This document shows, piece after piece, positions 38,258-48,234 of a stretch of 64,000 bases of DNA (its first letter is position 1; every line of letters begins with the position of its first letter). Source of the stretch: Aeoliella mucimassa (GTDB taxonomy: Bacteria > Planctomycetota > Planctomycetia > Pirellulales > Lacipirellulaceae); contig NZ_CP036278.1 in the NCBI RefSeq assembly GCF_007748035.1, positions 1,364,001 to 1,428,000 of the forward strand. Direction: 5' to 3'. The notes beneath the pieces are model-generated. The model saw only the letters and a list, made by a program, of their open reading frames with translations. It ran no database searches and had not been told where the DNA came from. The position numbers and the translations under genes are program-made.

Positions 38258-40486
38258 GTGATCTCAATCCCGCTCGCCTTTGGATTCGGAAACCTGGCCA
38301 TGCTCGGCTGGCTTGGGGCGGCGGCTGCGCCGATTCTGATTCACTTATGGATGCGGCACACCCATCGCGACACTCCGTGGGCGGCCATGGAGTTCCTGCG
38401 GCAAGCCATCCAGCGCAATTCACGGCGGCTGAAGCTTCAGCAATGGCTGCTGCTGGCGATTCGCACCTTGTTGCTGGTGCTGCTGGCGCTGGCCGCGACC
38501 AAGCCTTACTTGAGTAACTGGAACTTGCTCACCGGCGGACCGCAAATGCATCGCGTGCTGGTGATTGATGCGACGATGTCGATGCAGTACGCCGAGGGAG
38601 AGCAGTCGAGCTTTGCCCGGGCCAAGCAGCTTGCGACCGAGATGCTCGACAGCGGCCGCCCTGGCGATGTCTACTCGCTATGCGTGCTAGCCGAGACGTC
38701 GGCCGACATCGTGGCCGGCCCCTCGGCCGACCCGCGCCGCATCGCTGCCCAGGTGGGCTCGCTCGAAGCCACCTACGCCTCGGGGCGGCTAGGGGACGTG
38801 CTCCCTACGATCGCCGACTTGATGGACCAGGCCGAGACCAATCATCGCTCCCTGTCCGGGCACGAGGTGCTGTTCTTTAGCGACGCGGCCAAGCATACCT
38901 GGCAGTCGGCCACCGCAGGGCAGGCCGACCAGAGTACTTTGGCCGAGCTAACTGAACGGGCGCAGGTGACGCTGGTGGACGTGGGTCCCGCGGAGCCAAC
39001 CGGCGTTTCCATTCATCATTTGCGTGTCGCCAGCGGACTTTCGACTACGGCCGAACCGTTGCATCTGGTGGCCGACGTTACCAACTATGGCGATACCCCG
39101 GTGAGCGACTTGCCAGTGCAGTTGCTAGTGCAGGGAACCAGTATCGACGAGCAGGTGCTCACGCTGCCGGCCAACAGCACGTTGCCAGTGGAGTTCGACG
39201 CCCGCTTCACCGAGTCGGCCTGGCAGAGCCTTTCGGTCCGCACGCGGGGCGATGCCCTGGCGGCCGACGACCAAGCGTGGCTAGCGCTCGACGTCCGGCC
39301 TAGCGTACGAACGCTGGTGGTCGAAGGCACCCCCCGCGCGGCCAGGTACCTGCGGCACGCCCTCGACCCCGGCGGCGGCACCGCTTCGCCGGTACAGGTG
39401 GTGGTCGCTGCTGAAGGGGCATTGGTCGATCAGCCGCTGGTGGACTTCGACTGCATCTTCCTCTGCAACATCGCCCAATTCACTCCCGCCGAACGCACGT
39501 TGCTCGAACGGTACGTGCTGCAGGGGGGGAGCTTGATCTTCGTGCTCGGCGATCGCGTAATGGCCGATAGCTATAACCAACCGCTGGCTGCCTCTCCACT
39601 AGGCTGGGGCGACTGGGCCTTGGCTTCGGCCGCCGGTGATTGGGGGCTCACACTGCAATTGCCGCCAGTTGAATCTCCTGCAGCAGCGAATGCAGGGTGG
39701 TTGCCGGCCGGCGTCGGACCGCTCAAAGCCAACCAGCAGCCAGGCATCGATCCGTTGGAGTATCGTCATCCTATCGCCGCGGCGTTTCTCGATCACGAGC
39801 GGGCGGGATTGCTCTCGACTCCTGTCTCGCGGTACTTCCAGCTTCAGCCCACTAGCACTGCGCAGGTGGCTTTGGCCTTGCCCAACGGCGACCCGCTGCT
39901 GGTGACCAGCAAGCATGGGCAAGGCATGGTAGCCATGCTGGCGACGACCGCTACGCTCGACACGGTCGACCCCAATACCAATCAGCCTTGGACCCTGATG
40001 CCTGCCTGGCCGAGCTTCCTACCGATTGTTCGCGAACTGGTCGCTTTCGGGCTGGCGGCAACGTGGGCCGACGACCAAGCCGAGATCGGTCAGGCGATCG
40101 CCGGGCCGGTGCCAGCGAGCTTTTCGGCAACCACGCTCAAAGTCGAGCGTCCCGATCAGCAAACGGCCGAGGTGCCGATTATTCGCGAGGATGCGACCGC
40201 CAATTGGCAGTACGTGTCGACCAACCTGCCAGGCATCTACACGGCCGGCGACTCGCTCGCTCGCGTTGCGGTGAATGTACCCGCGATGGAAAGCGATCTG
40301 ACTCGCGTCGACCAATCGTTACTCCCCGAAGCAGTACAGGTGCAATCGGCCCCGCCCGATGCCTCGGTCGCTGGGGAGTCGCTGGCTACGAACACATCGC
40401 TCCATCGCACGTTCCTTTATTTCGTGCTGGTGTTGCTGTTGATCGAGCCGCTCATGGCGTGGTGGTTCGCAGGGAGGGCTGTGTAG
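38258..40486 (+). CDS. BatA-like membrane protein with von Willebrand A domain
   Basis: A 742-residue protein. It starts with the BatA/aerotolerance N-terminal helix (GWLGAAAAPILIHLWMRH) and a second helix (WLLLAIRTLLLVLLALAAT), then a vWA domain with a MIDAS variant D104-A-T-M-S108, a large beta-rich middle part and a glutamine-amidotransferase-like segment (FDCIFLCNIAQFTPAERTLL), and ends with a C-terminal helix (LYFVLVLLLIEPLMAWWFAG). The GTG at 38258 is preferred because family members begin just before the first helix; ATG 38300 would lie within it. The next gene starts 3 bases after its stop. Confidence 0.85.
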   Translation: MISIPLAFGFGNLAMLGWLGAAAAPILIHLWMRHTHRDTPWAAMEFLRQAIQRNSRRLKLQQWLLLAIRTLLLVLLALAATKPYLSNWNLLTGGPQMHRVLVIDATMSMQYAEGEQSSFARAKQLATEMLDSGRPGDVYSLCVLAETSADIVAGPSADPRRIAAQVGSLEATYASGRLGDVLPTIADLMDQAETNHRSLSGHEVLFFSDAAKHTWQSATAGQADQSTLAELTERAQVTLVDVGPAEPTGVSIHHLRVASGLSTTAEPLHLVADVTNYGDTPVSDLPVQLLVQGTSIDEQVLTLPANSTLPVEFDARFTESAWQSLSVRTRGDALAADDQAWLALDVRPSVRTLVVEGTPRAARYLRHALDPGGGTASPVQVVVAAEGALVDQPLVDFDCIFLCNIAQFTPAERTLLERYVLQGGSLIFVLGDRVMADSYNQPLAASPLGWGDWALASAAGDWGLTLQLPPVESPAAANAGWLPAGVGPLKANQQPGIDPLEYRHPIAAAFLDHERAGLLSTPVSRYFQLQPTSTAQVALALPNGDPLLVTSKHGQGMVAMLATTATLDTVDPNTNQPWTLMPAWPSFLPIVRELVAFGLAATWADDQAEIGQAIAGPVPASFSATTLKVERPDQQTAEVPIIREDATANWQYVSTNLPGIYTAGDSLARVAVNVPAMESDLTRVDQSLLPEAVQVQSAPPDASVAGESLATNTSLHRTFLYFVLVLLLIEPLMAWWFAGRAV

Positions 40487-40488
40487 CC

Positions 40489-42798
40489 ATGCCGAATCTC
40501 TGGCCATTGCTCGCCCAAGCCGCCTCGCAAACCGAACGCGAGATCTTCACCCATTGGACCTGGGCTCCGTGGGCCACGGTGCTATTCGCAGTGCTGGTGA
40601 TCGTCGGAATCGGCTACCTGTACTCTCGCGAGACCTCGCCGGCGGGCCGGGCTTATCGCGTGTTGCTGGCCACGCTACGCTTGGTGGCCATTGCGTTGGT
40701 GCTGGTGATGATCAGCGAGCTGATGGTTTCCACTTCGCAAACCGGTTTGCCGCGACTTGTGGTGCTGCTCGACCGCTCGGCTAGCATGAATCTGCCAGCT
40801 GCGAATGCGTCGAACGAAAGCCGACTCGACCTCGCCCGACAGTTGCTCGTGGCCGATCAGGCGGAGTGGATTCGGCAGCTCGAATCGCGGTACGAGATCG
40901 ACCTCCGTCTCGTCGGCGATGGCACCCAACCGATCGACTCCCTGGCGGACGATCAGCTGACAGGCGAACTCGAGACCCTCGATGCCGACGAGGCCGCCGC
41001 TCGCACTTCGCGACTCGGCGATGCATTATCGGCTGCCATCGATCAACGAGGCGATGTGCTACCGGCCGCGGTGGTGCTGCTGAGTGATGGTCGGACCACC
41101 GCTGGGCGTTCGCTCGACGAAGCCCGCCAGGTGGCTCGCCGCCGCGGGGTGCCGGTCTATGCGGTCGGTTACGGAACGGTCGACGAGCCAGCCGATTTGC
41201 GGATCGCCAACTTGTTGGCCCAGACCAATGCTTTTAAGGACGACCTGCTGGCCATCAACGTAACGCTCGAATCCACTTCGGCCGCAGGGCAAACCGCCCA
41301 ACTGCAAGTGCGCGACGTTGCCGAGAACAAGATTGTCGCCAGTAAGTCGGTGGAGATCGATACTGCCCGCTTCAGCAAGACCGTGCAACTCGTGGTCGAG
41401 CCTAACCGCTCGGGCGAAATCACTTACGTGGTCGAGGTAGCGCCGGTCGCCGACGAAACCGATCTGGCAAATAACCGAAAGCAGCACGTGGTCACGGTTC
41501 GTGACCAGGCGGTGCGGGTGTTGCTCGCGGCCGGCTATCCCAACTATGAGTATCGATACTTAAAGAACCTGCTCGACCGCGATCGCTCGTTCGAACTCAC
41601 CAGCTACTTGCAGGAAGCCGATCTCGATTCCGCATCGCAGGACGAAACGACCATTCGTCAGCTGCCGCTCGAGGAAGACGGCCTCGATCCGTTCGAGGTC
41701 ATCGTGCTGATCGATCTCAACCCGCGGTTGCTCCCCCCTCGGTGGTGGCAAAGCGTCGAGCGGCATGTGGTCGACCAAGGGGGCGGATTGGTGCTCGTTG
41801 CCGGGCCACGTTATTTCCCCTGGGCGTACACCAATACTTCGTCGGTAGCGACGCTCTCGCCGATCGTAGTCGGTGGGGCAGGGCGGTCTGGCGGCCAGAC
41901 CGACACTGGCTATCAACCGCAGCTTACTCCGCTGGCCGAAGAAACCACCTCGTTGCAGCTTGGTCCGACCGCGAGCGACTCGCAAACCATCTGGCGGCAG
42001 TTGCCTCCATTGTATTGGTACGTGGCTGCCGATACGCCGAAGCCGGCCGCCCGCGTGCTGGCGACGCATCCCACTGCCCGCACGACGACGGGGGCCCCGG
42101 TTCCGCTGATGGCCGAACAATACGTTGGTGCTGGTCGCGTGCTGTATCACGGGTTCGACTCCACCTGGCGTTGGCGTTTTCGCGTCGGCGATGTTTACTT
42201 CGCCCGCTACTGGGGGCAAACCCTGCGGCAGCTCGCCCGCTCCAAAGCGTTGAACCAGCAAACTCCGTTGCAACTGGTGCTCGACCGACCTCGCTACGAA
42301 CTGGGACAGCCGGTTCGCTTTCGGATGCGAGTCGATAGCAAACAGCTCGCGTCGCTCTCTGGTGGGCTGCAGGTGCTGCTAACTGCCGACGATCAACCGA
42401 ATCGCCGGGTGACGCTCAACCCCAGCAAGGCGATGCCGGAAGAATGGCAGGCGGTGCTCAGCGACTTGCCGCCTGGACAGTATCGGGCGACTGTGGCTGA
42501 CTCGCGACTGGAGTCGCCCCCCGAAGCGGTGGAGTTCCAAGTGATGACTCCGCCTGGGGAGTTCGCCGATACCACGATGAACCAGACCGGGCTCGAGCAG
42601 CTCGCCGAGCAAACCTACGGCAAGTTTTACATGGCCGATTCCTCCAATCAGTTGGCCGACGACCTGCCGAAGGCCCAGCGAGTGCCGCTCGAAACGTTGC
42701 CGCCGGTCGAGTTATGGAACCAATGGTGGATGCTGGCCGCGATTACCGGTTGTTTAAGCCTGGAATGGATTTTGCGAAAACGCCGGGCGATGTTGTAG
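40489..42798 (+). CDS. Membrane protein with vWA and glutamine-amidotransferase-like domains
   Basis: A 769-residue protein. Two membrane helices (about 28-44 and 62-80) precede a vWA domain with a full MIDAS D95-R-S97-A-S99, then a beta-rich region and a class I GATase-like domain (VRVLLAAGYPNYEYRYLKNL, VIVLIDLNPRLLP, GGGLVLVAG) without an obvious catalytic cysteine, and a C-terminal helix. ATG 40489 has AGGGAGG about 11 bases upstream; the open frame before it overlaps the BatA gene. It is the partner of the preceding gene and probably forms a membrane complex with it. Confidence 0.85.
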   Translation: MPNLWPLLAQAASQTEREIFTHWTWAPWATVLFAVLVIVGIGYLYSRETSPAGRAYRVLLATLRLVAIALVLVMISELMVSTSQTGLPRLVVLLDRSASMNLPAANASNESRLDLARQLLVADQAEWIRQLESRYEIDLRLVGDGTQPIDSLADDQLTGELETLDADEAAARTSRLGDALSAAIDQRGDVLPAAVVLLSDGRTTAGRSLDEARQVARRRGVPVYAVGYGTVDEPADLRIANLLAQTNAFKDDLLAINVTLESTSAAGQTAQLQVRDVAENKIVASKSVEIDTARFSKTVQLVVEPNRSGEITYVVEVAPVADETDLANNRKQHVVTVRDQAVRVLLAAGYPNYEYRYLKNLLDRDRSFELTSYLQEADLDSASQDETTIRQLPLEEDGLDPFEVIVLIDLNPRLLPPRWWQSVERHVVDQGGGLVLVAGPRYFPWAYTNTSSVATLSPIVVGGAGRSGGQTDTGYQPQLTPLAEETTSLQLGPTASDSQTIWRQLPPLYWYVAADTPKPAARVLATHPTARTTTGAPVPLMAEQYVGAGRVLYHGFDSTWRWRFRVGDVYFARYWGQTLRQLARSKALNQQTPLQLVLDRPRYELGQPVRFRMRVDSKQLASLSGGLQVLLTADDQPNRRVTLNPSKAMPEEWQAVLSDLPPGQYRATVADSRLESPPEAVEFQVMTPPGEFADTTMNQTGLEQLAEQTYGKFYMADSSNQLADDLPKAQRVPLETLPPVELWNQWWMLAAITGCLSLEWILRKRRAML

Positions 42799-42904
42799 GC
42801 CCGATCATGCTGTAGGACAGACCATGCTGTAGAATAGTACTCAGGCGACTGAGTGTCGCGGCCGTTACCTTTTATTACTCCCTTAACCCTTTCCCGATCG
42901 CAAG

Positions 42905-45900
42905 TTGACCCATCCCCTTCAGCAACGTGTTCACGAGGTGCGCCAACGATGGAATCGTCGGGCGACTATCGAGCTTGTCTGCTGGTTGCTGGTAGCAGTC
43001 ATTGCATTGTTTTTGGTGATCGGACTGGTGGACTTTGCGATCCGCCCCGTCGACCGCGGCATTCGCGTGCTGCTGTCGCTGGTGTTCGTCCTGGGGCTGG
43101 CGGCCGTTGCGGTGCGACTGGCCCGGTGGTGGCAACGCCGGCAGTGGAGCGATCTGTCGGCCGCTCAGCATTTGCAACAAGCTTTCCCGCAACTCGGCGA
43201 TCGCCTGGCGAGCGCGCTGGAGTTTCTGCGACAAGAAGAGGACGATCCCACGGCTGGTTCGGCACCGATGCGTCGGGCGGTGGTCGCCGATGCGACCGCC
43301 TTGCTCGAGATGGTCTCCACCAAGCAGGTGCTGGACAACCCCACGCATCGCCGGGCTTTGACCGTCGTTTGCTCGGCTGGCGTGGTGGCCTTGGCCATTG
43401 CCGTGCTGGCTCCTGCGAGCACGCAAACATCCCTCGCTCGGCTCTTGGCCCCTTGGAACAACCTGGAGTGGCCCCGGCAGCACAATCTTGAGTTCAGCGA
43501 TCCTCCCACGTTGCTCGCGCGAGGCGAAGCGTTCGAGGTCGCGCTGATCGACACTTCGGGCCACCTGCCCGAGGAGGTCGCAATCGAGTATCGGTATCAC
43601 GACGACGATCGCTGGCGGACCGAGCAAACCTGGATGCAGCAGGTCGGCGACGCCATGGTGGCCCGCCGCGAGAATGTTCGCCGCGACTTCGAGTTCCGCG
43701 CCATGGGGGGCGATCACCACTCGATGCCGTGGACCAAAGTCGAAGTGGTCGATCCTCCTTCGGTGACCGATCTGCAAGTCACGGTTCACCCACCTGCTTA
43801 CAGCGGGCTCTCCCCGCTGCCGCTGGGGCGTGGCAACCGCGTGCTTTCCGGCTCGCAATTGGAACTGTCGGCCATGGCGACCGAACCGCTCGCGACCGCC
43901 GAACTGGTGGGAGCATTCCCCGAGCCGCTGGCAATCTCCGTTGCCAAGTCGTCGGACCCAAAACAGCCAGTGGACCCGAAGCTGTCGATACCCCCCGAAG
44001 CGTGGAAGGTAGCGGTCGAATCGGGCAGCCAGTTGCTCCGACCAAACTTGCATTTAAAGTCATCGCGAGGACTAACCGGCGAGGTCGAACTACCTTCGCT
44101 CGAAGTGGTGATGGACAACCCGCCTGAGGTTCGTTGGCTATCGAGCGCGGCCGAACTGTTCGTCGTGCCGGATGCTGTGGTGCCAGTACGGCTCGAAGCC
44201 AGCGACAACCTGGCGCTATCGGAAGTGCACCTCGAACTCCGCGCACCTGGCATGGCTGAAACCGGAGGCATGCCAGCGACCATCGAACTTTACAACGCGG
44301 GGGCGACTCCCCCCATTCGACCGTCGCTTCCTCCCGCTGGCGAAACGCTCGAGCAGCGGTCGCTTACCACCGAGCTGCAGGTGAGTGCCTGGCAACTGGA
44401 GGTCGGAAGCGTGGTCGAACTGCACGGGGTCGCTAGCGACTACCGCCCGCAATCGACGCGCACGAACGTGGCCTACCGATTAACGCTGATCACGCCGGCC
44501 GAATTGCAGTCGCGACTCGCAGGCGATCAGGCCGAGATCCTCCGCTTGCTCGAACAAGCCCTGGCCGAACAACGTGCCTCGCAAGAGCAAGCGTCGCGAG
44601 TCGCCAGTCAGCTGGAGCCCTCGCGGCAAACGCTCGACGAACTACTGGCCGCGCGACTGTCGCAGCAGGCCGTGGGGCGTACCTTGCTGGAGCCCGAAGC
44701 TGGCGTGGTGGCAGCCATTCAGCACTTGCTGGAGCAATTGCAGATCAATCGTCAGGCCCAGCCCGAGTTGGTGCAGCAGCTGCAAGGCATCGTGCAAACG
44801 GTCGTAGACCTGGGCCAAACTACGTTGCCAGCGGCTGAGCAAACATTGACCACCGCCCGCAAGCAGTTGGAAACTCAGCTCGGGCAGTCGCTCTCCGACG
44901 CGAGTCGCCAGCAGTTAGCTACCACGTTTGGCCAACTCAACCAGGAGCAGCAATCAGTCATCGACACGCTCGAGTCGCTCATCGATCGGGCGAACGCTTG
45001 GAGCGACGCGGAACGGTTCATTCGCGAGCTGCTGCGTCTCGAACAGCAGCAACGCGACGCTCGGCAAGCCTCGCTCGACGCGGTGCGTCAGAACTTGCAA
45101 GCAGCCACCGATCGAAGCATCGAGCCGGTCGCCAAGGCTGAGTACGCCCGGTTGTCGAATCAGCAGAGTGAGCTAGGGCGACGATTTGAGAAGGTCGTGC
45201 AGTCGATGCGGCAGATGGCCGAGGGGCAATCGGTGAGCGACGACTTTGCCTCGCGTTTGTCGAACGCTCTGGCTGCGGCCGATGGCCAATGCATCTCGGC
45301 CATGCTCTCGGCTGCCTCGCAAGAGCTGTTTAGCGAACAAGTTGGTCGGGCAGCCGAAACCCAGTTGTCGGCTGCCGATGCGTTGCGGGAACTCATCGAC
45401 CGGCTTCGCGATCACACGCCAACCGATCCGGCCGAGCTTGCTGCGCGTTTGCGACAGATGCAAAAGCAGCTGGCCGCAACCAAGCAGCAAGCATCTAGCG
45501 CACAGAACGACGACGAAGAGCGAAAGCTGGCCGACGACTTGCAGAACTTGTCGCGAGAACTCAATCGCATGACTGCAGAGCAGGCGAGCCAATCCACGCA
45601 GCAAGCGAGTTCCACCGCTGGACCTCGTCGCGGTGAGACACCCGAGCAGCAAAAAGAGCGGATGCAACAAACCCGCCGCAAAATCGAACAAGCCGAACGC
45701 GAGTTGGGGCAGCGCATCGCGGAACTCGAAGGGGAACAGCAGCAGAAGATTCTCGATCAGCTGGCCGAAGTGCTCGACGAGTTGATTCCTTCGCAGCAAC
45801 AAGCACTCGAGCAAACCGTCGCCTTGCAAGTGTTCCGCGAGAGCACCGGGCGGTTCGACGACGGAGCGACCAAGCGAATCGCTGAACTCTCGAAGCGCGA

Positions 45901-46414
45901 AACCGATCTCGCTGATCAACTCGACCAGGCGATGACCGACGTGAAGAACAAGCCTATCTTCCAGTTGGCCCTCGGCGGGGCTGCCGACGACATGCGCCAG
46001 GCGTCTACCGCCTTGGCGGACAAGCAAACCGGTCGGCCGACGCAGAACCTGGAGCTAGCTGCCCTCACTCGGATGCGTCACGTGCTCGAGATCCTCCGCG
46101 AGCCTCCCCCCGCACCCCCCGAGGAGGAACAAGACGATTCTGACGGCGGCGGAGGTGGCGAGGGGGGCGGCAATCAGCCTCAGCGTCCACCCCTTATCGA
46201 ATTGGCCGAAGTAAAGATGTTAAGATGGTTACAGGCCGACTTGAACGGCCGCACCCGGATGTTCGAGGCCGATGTGACCGACAATGTGTCGGATAGCCAG
46301 GTAAAACGCGAAGCGGCCAATCGCCTGTCGAACGAGCAAAATGAGCTCGCCAGGCTGGTTCGCGAACTACTTGAGCGCAATAATAAAGCTGCCAATCGTC
46401 CTGTCGACCTTTAG
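42905..46414 (+). CDS. Large DUF4175-like membrane protein with coiled-coil region
   Basis: An about 1169-residue protein. Three membrane helices lie at about 22-45, 52-75 and 155-175. A beta-rich periplasmic part follows (about 200-520), then a long Gln/Glu/Ala-rich helical region predicted as coiled coil (about 530-1000) and a Gly/Asp-rich segment (EEEQDDSDGGGGGEGGG) near 1075. It resembles the DUF4175 family. The start is TTG 42905: it is the only codon that keeps the basic N-terminus before the first helix, but no binding site is seen. Its position after the vWA genes is typical of planctomycete clusters of this kind. Function unknown. Confidence 0.75.
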   Translation: MTHPLQQRVHEVRQRWNRRATIELVCWLLVAVIALFLVIGLVDFAIRPVDRGIRVLLSLVFVLGLAAVAVRLARWWQRRQWSDLSAAQHLQQAFPQLGDRLASALEFLRQEEDDPTAGSAPMRRAVVADATALLEMVSTKQVLDNPTHRRALTVVCSAGVVALAIAVLAPASTQTSLARLLAPWNNLEWPRQHNLEFSDPPTLLARGEAFEVALIDTSGHLPEEVAIEYRYHDDDRWRTEQTWMQQVGDAMVARRENVRRDFEFRAMGGDHHSMPWTKVEVVDPPSVTDLQVTVHPPAYSGLSPLPLGRGNRVLSGSQLELSAMATEPLATAELVGAFPEPLAISVAKSSDPKQPVDPKLSIPPEAWKVAVESGSQLLRPNLHLKSSRGLTGEVELPSLEVVMDNPPEVRWLSSAAELFVVPDAVVPVRLEASDNLALSEVHLELRAPGMAETGGMPATIELYNAGATPPIRPSLPPAGETLEQRSLTTELQVSAWQLEVGSVVELHGVASDYRPQSTRTNVAYRLTLITPAELQSRLAGDQAEILRLLEQALAEQRASQEQASRVASQLEPSRQTLDELLAARLSQQAVGRTLLEPEAGVVAAIQHLLEQLQINRQAQPELVQQLQGIVQTVVDLGQTTLPAAEQTLTTARKQLETQLGQSLSDASRQQLATTFGQLNQEQQSVIDTLESLIDRANAWSDAERFIRELLRLEQQQRDARQASLDAVRQNLQAATDRSIEPVAKAEYARLSNQQSELGRRFEKVVQSMRQMAEGQSVSDDFASRLSNALAAADGQCISAMLSAASQELFSEQVGRAAETQLSAADALRELIDRLRDHTPTDPAELAARLRQMQKQLAATKQQASSAQNDDEERKLADDLQNLSRELNRMTAEQASQSTQQASSTAGPRRGETPEQQKERMQQTRRKIEQAERELGQRIAELEGEQQQKILDQLAEVLDELIPSQQQALEQTVALQVFRESTGRFDDGATKRIAELSKRETDLADQLDQAMTDVKNKPIFQLALGGAADDMRQASTALADKQTGRPTQNLELAALTRMRHVLEILREPPPAPPEEEQDDSDGGGGGEGGGNQPQRPPLIELAEVKMLRWLQADLNGRTRMFEADVTDNVSDSQVKREAANRLSNEQNELARLVRELLERNNKAANRPVDL

Positions 46415-46460
46415 AATAGTGACAGGCAATTTTACAAACCCCTTAACCCACCCAATCGCC

Positions 46461-47177
46461 ATGCTTTTACTCGAAGCCCGCCGACTCGCGTTGTTCCTGG
46501 TGGTCGCCATTGCTACGTGGAGCGTTCCGTCGCTCAGCCAGGCGGTGCCCGGGGAAGCGAAAGACAGCGCGCTCGAAGGCCTCGGCGATCAACTGCTCGA
46601 CGATAGCTTGCTCGAGGAGCTGATGAAGCAGCCCCCCGCGGTGCCTGCTCCCGCTCCGGAAGAAAGCGACGGAGAAGACTTCGGCCCGCAGGAATCGCCG
46701 CTCGAACGAATTGGCGACAAGATGAATGCTGCTGGGGAATTGATTCAATCGCAGAACACCTCCGGCGAGACCAAGGTGGTGCAGCAGCAGATCATCAGCG
46801 AACTGGATCAACTGATTGAGAAGCTCAATAAACAATGCAAGAACTGCAAAGGTGGGCAGTGCAACAAACCGGGCCAGCAGCAAACGCAGAAGAACTCCCC
46901 GAAGCCCGGCAGCAAAGGCAAGCCCACCTCGGCTTCGTCGGCCCAGTCGGCCGCTGCCGAGTCGCAAGCCACGAACTCTGGTGAGTCGCAAGGCACCCCG
47001 GGCGAGGCCACCGACGGCGAAGTGGTCAAGCAACTCTGGGGACAATTGCCCGAGCGGCTCCGTCAGCAATTGCTGCAATCGTCGGCCGATGAGTTCCTGC
47101 CAAAGTATCGTGAGCAGCTCCAGCAGTACTTCCGACGTCTGGCGGAAGAGCAAGCCGACACCCCGCCCGCCAACTAA
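46461..47177 (+). CDS. Small secreted protein of the vWA cluster
   Basis: A 238-residue protein. Residues 1-28 are a signal peptide ending SQA. A short acidic part (LLDDSLLEELMKQ and on) is followed by helices with a cysteine cluster (CKNCKGGQC near 132) and a Gln/Ser/Lys-rich low-complexity stretch, then a C-terminal helical part (LWGQLPERLRQQLLQS). No family name can be given. The cysteine cluster may bind a metal or form disulfides. It lies 46 bases after the DUF4175-like gene and 34 before the next gene. Confidence 0.7.
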   Translation: MLLLEARRLALFLVVAIATWSVPSLSQAVPGEAKDSALEGLGDQLLDDSLLEELMKQPPAVPAPAPEESDGEDFGPQESPLERIGDKMNAAGELIQSQNTSGETKVVQQQIISELDQLIEKLNKQCKNCKGGQCNKPGQQQTQKNSPKPGSKGKPTSASSAQSAAAESQATNSGESQGTPGEATDGEVVKQLWGQLPERLRQQLLQSSADEFLPKYREQLQQYFRRLAEEQADTPPAN

Positions 47178-47211
47178 GCACTCGACGAACGACCCAGGAG
47201 CATCCCCCCCT

Positions 47212-48234
47212 ATGAAGCCGCTCGTCTGCACCGTGGTCTTGCTATGCCTGTTGTCGCAACCGGTCATGGCTCAAGAGGGCGATACGGAACTCTCGGCGGC
47301 CGATATGATGGAGCCGGCCATCGACTCCATCGATCGTGGACTGGCCTACCTGGCGGCGAATCAGAACGAAGATGGCTCGTTTCGCTCCAGTAACATGGGA
47401 CGCAACCCGGCCGTGGTTGCGCTTGGCGGCATGGCCTTTCTCGCCGGAGGCAACACCCCCGGACGCGGCAAGTATGGCGAAGAGGTCAATCGCACGGTCG
47501 ACTTTCTGATCGCGAATACCCGCGCGGATGGATTCATCACCAACGCCGAAGGGGCAGGGCACGGGCCGATGTATGGGCATGGCTTTGCCACGCTGTTCCT
47601 CGGCGAAGTCTACGGCATGACTCCCCGCGAAGACCTTCGCGACAGCCTGGCCCGTTCGGTCGACTTGATCGTCCGCTGCCAGAACGAAGAGGGAGGCTGG
47701 CGCTACAATCCCGAACCGCTCGACGCCGATATCTCGGTCACTATTTGCCAGATCATGGCCTTGCGGGCAGCACGCAACGCTGGCTTGCACGTGCCGAAGG
47801 AAACCGTCGACAAATGCGAAGCCTACGTCAAGCAATGCCAGGAACCCGATGGCGGGTTTAGCTACATGCTGCAGAACCGCGGGAGCATGTTCCCCCGCTC
47901 GGCGGCCGGCGTCGTCGCCCTCTATAGCGCTGGCGTGTACGAAGGACCCGAGATCGAGAAGGGGCTGGTGTACGTCGACCGCTTCCTGCCCGACCCGCGG
48001 CAGATGTCGCGCGAGTCGCACTACTTCTATGGCCATTACTACGCGGTGCAAGCCATGTGGCACGCCGGCGGGCCTCGGTGGCAACGCTGGTACCCGGCTA
48101 TTCGCGAAACCCTGGTCAAGTCGCAACGCCCCGATGGCTCGTGGCAAGACTCCGTCGGGGCCGACTATGCCACGGCGATGTCGTGCATCATTCTGCAGAT
48201 TCCGAACAACGCCTTACCGATTTTTCAACGATGA
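47212..48234 (+). CDS. Secreted squalene-cyclase-like (prenyltransferase repeat) protein
   Basis: A 340-residue exported protein. Residues 1-21 are a signal peptide (cut after VMA-Q). The rest has four QW-like repeats (QNEDGSF, QNEEGGW, QEPDGGF, QRPDGSW), the sign of the alpha6/alpha6 toroid found in terpene cyclases, prenyltransferases and complement-like proteins. The DxDD catalytic motif of cyclases is not seen, so a binding or structural role is more likely than cyclisation. AGGAG precedes the ATG by 12 bases. Its stop overlaps the next gene's start (ATGA at 48231-48234), so the two are translationally coupled. Confidence 0.85.
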   Translation: MKPLVCTVVLLCLLSQPVMAQEGDTELSAADMMEPAIDSIDRGLAYLAANQNEDGSFRSSNMGRNPAVVALGGMAFLAGGNTPGRGKYGEEVNRTVDFLIANTRADGFITNAEGAGHGPMYGHGFATLFLGEVYGMTPREDLRDSLARSVDLIVRCQNEEGGWRYNPEPLDADISVTICQIMALRAARNAGLHVPKETVDKCEAYVKQCQEPDGGFSYMLQNRGSMFPRSAAGVVALYSAGVYEGPEIEKGLVYVDRFLPDPRQMSRESHYFYGHYYAVQAMWHAGGPRWQRWYPAIRETLVKSQRPDGSWQDSVGADYATAMSCIILQIPNNALPIFQR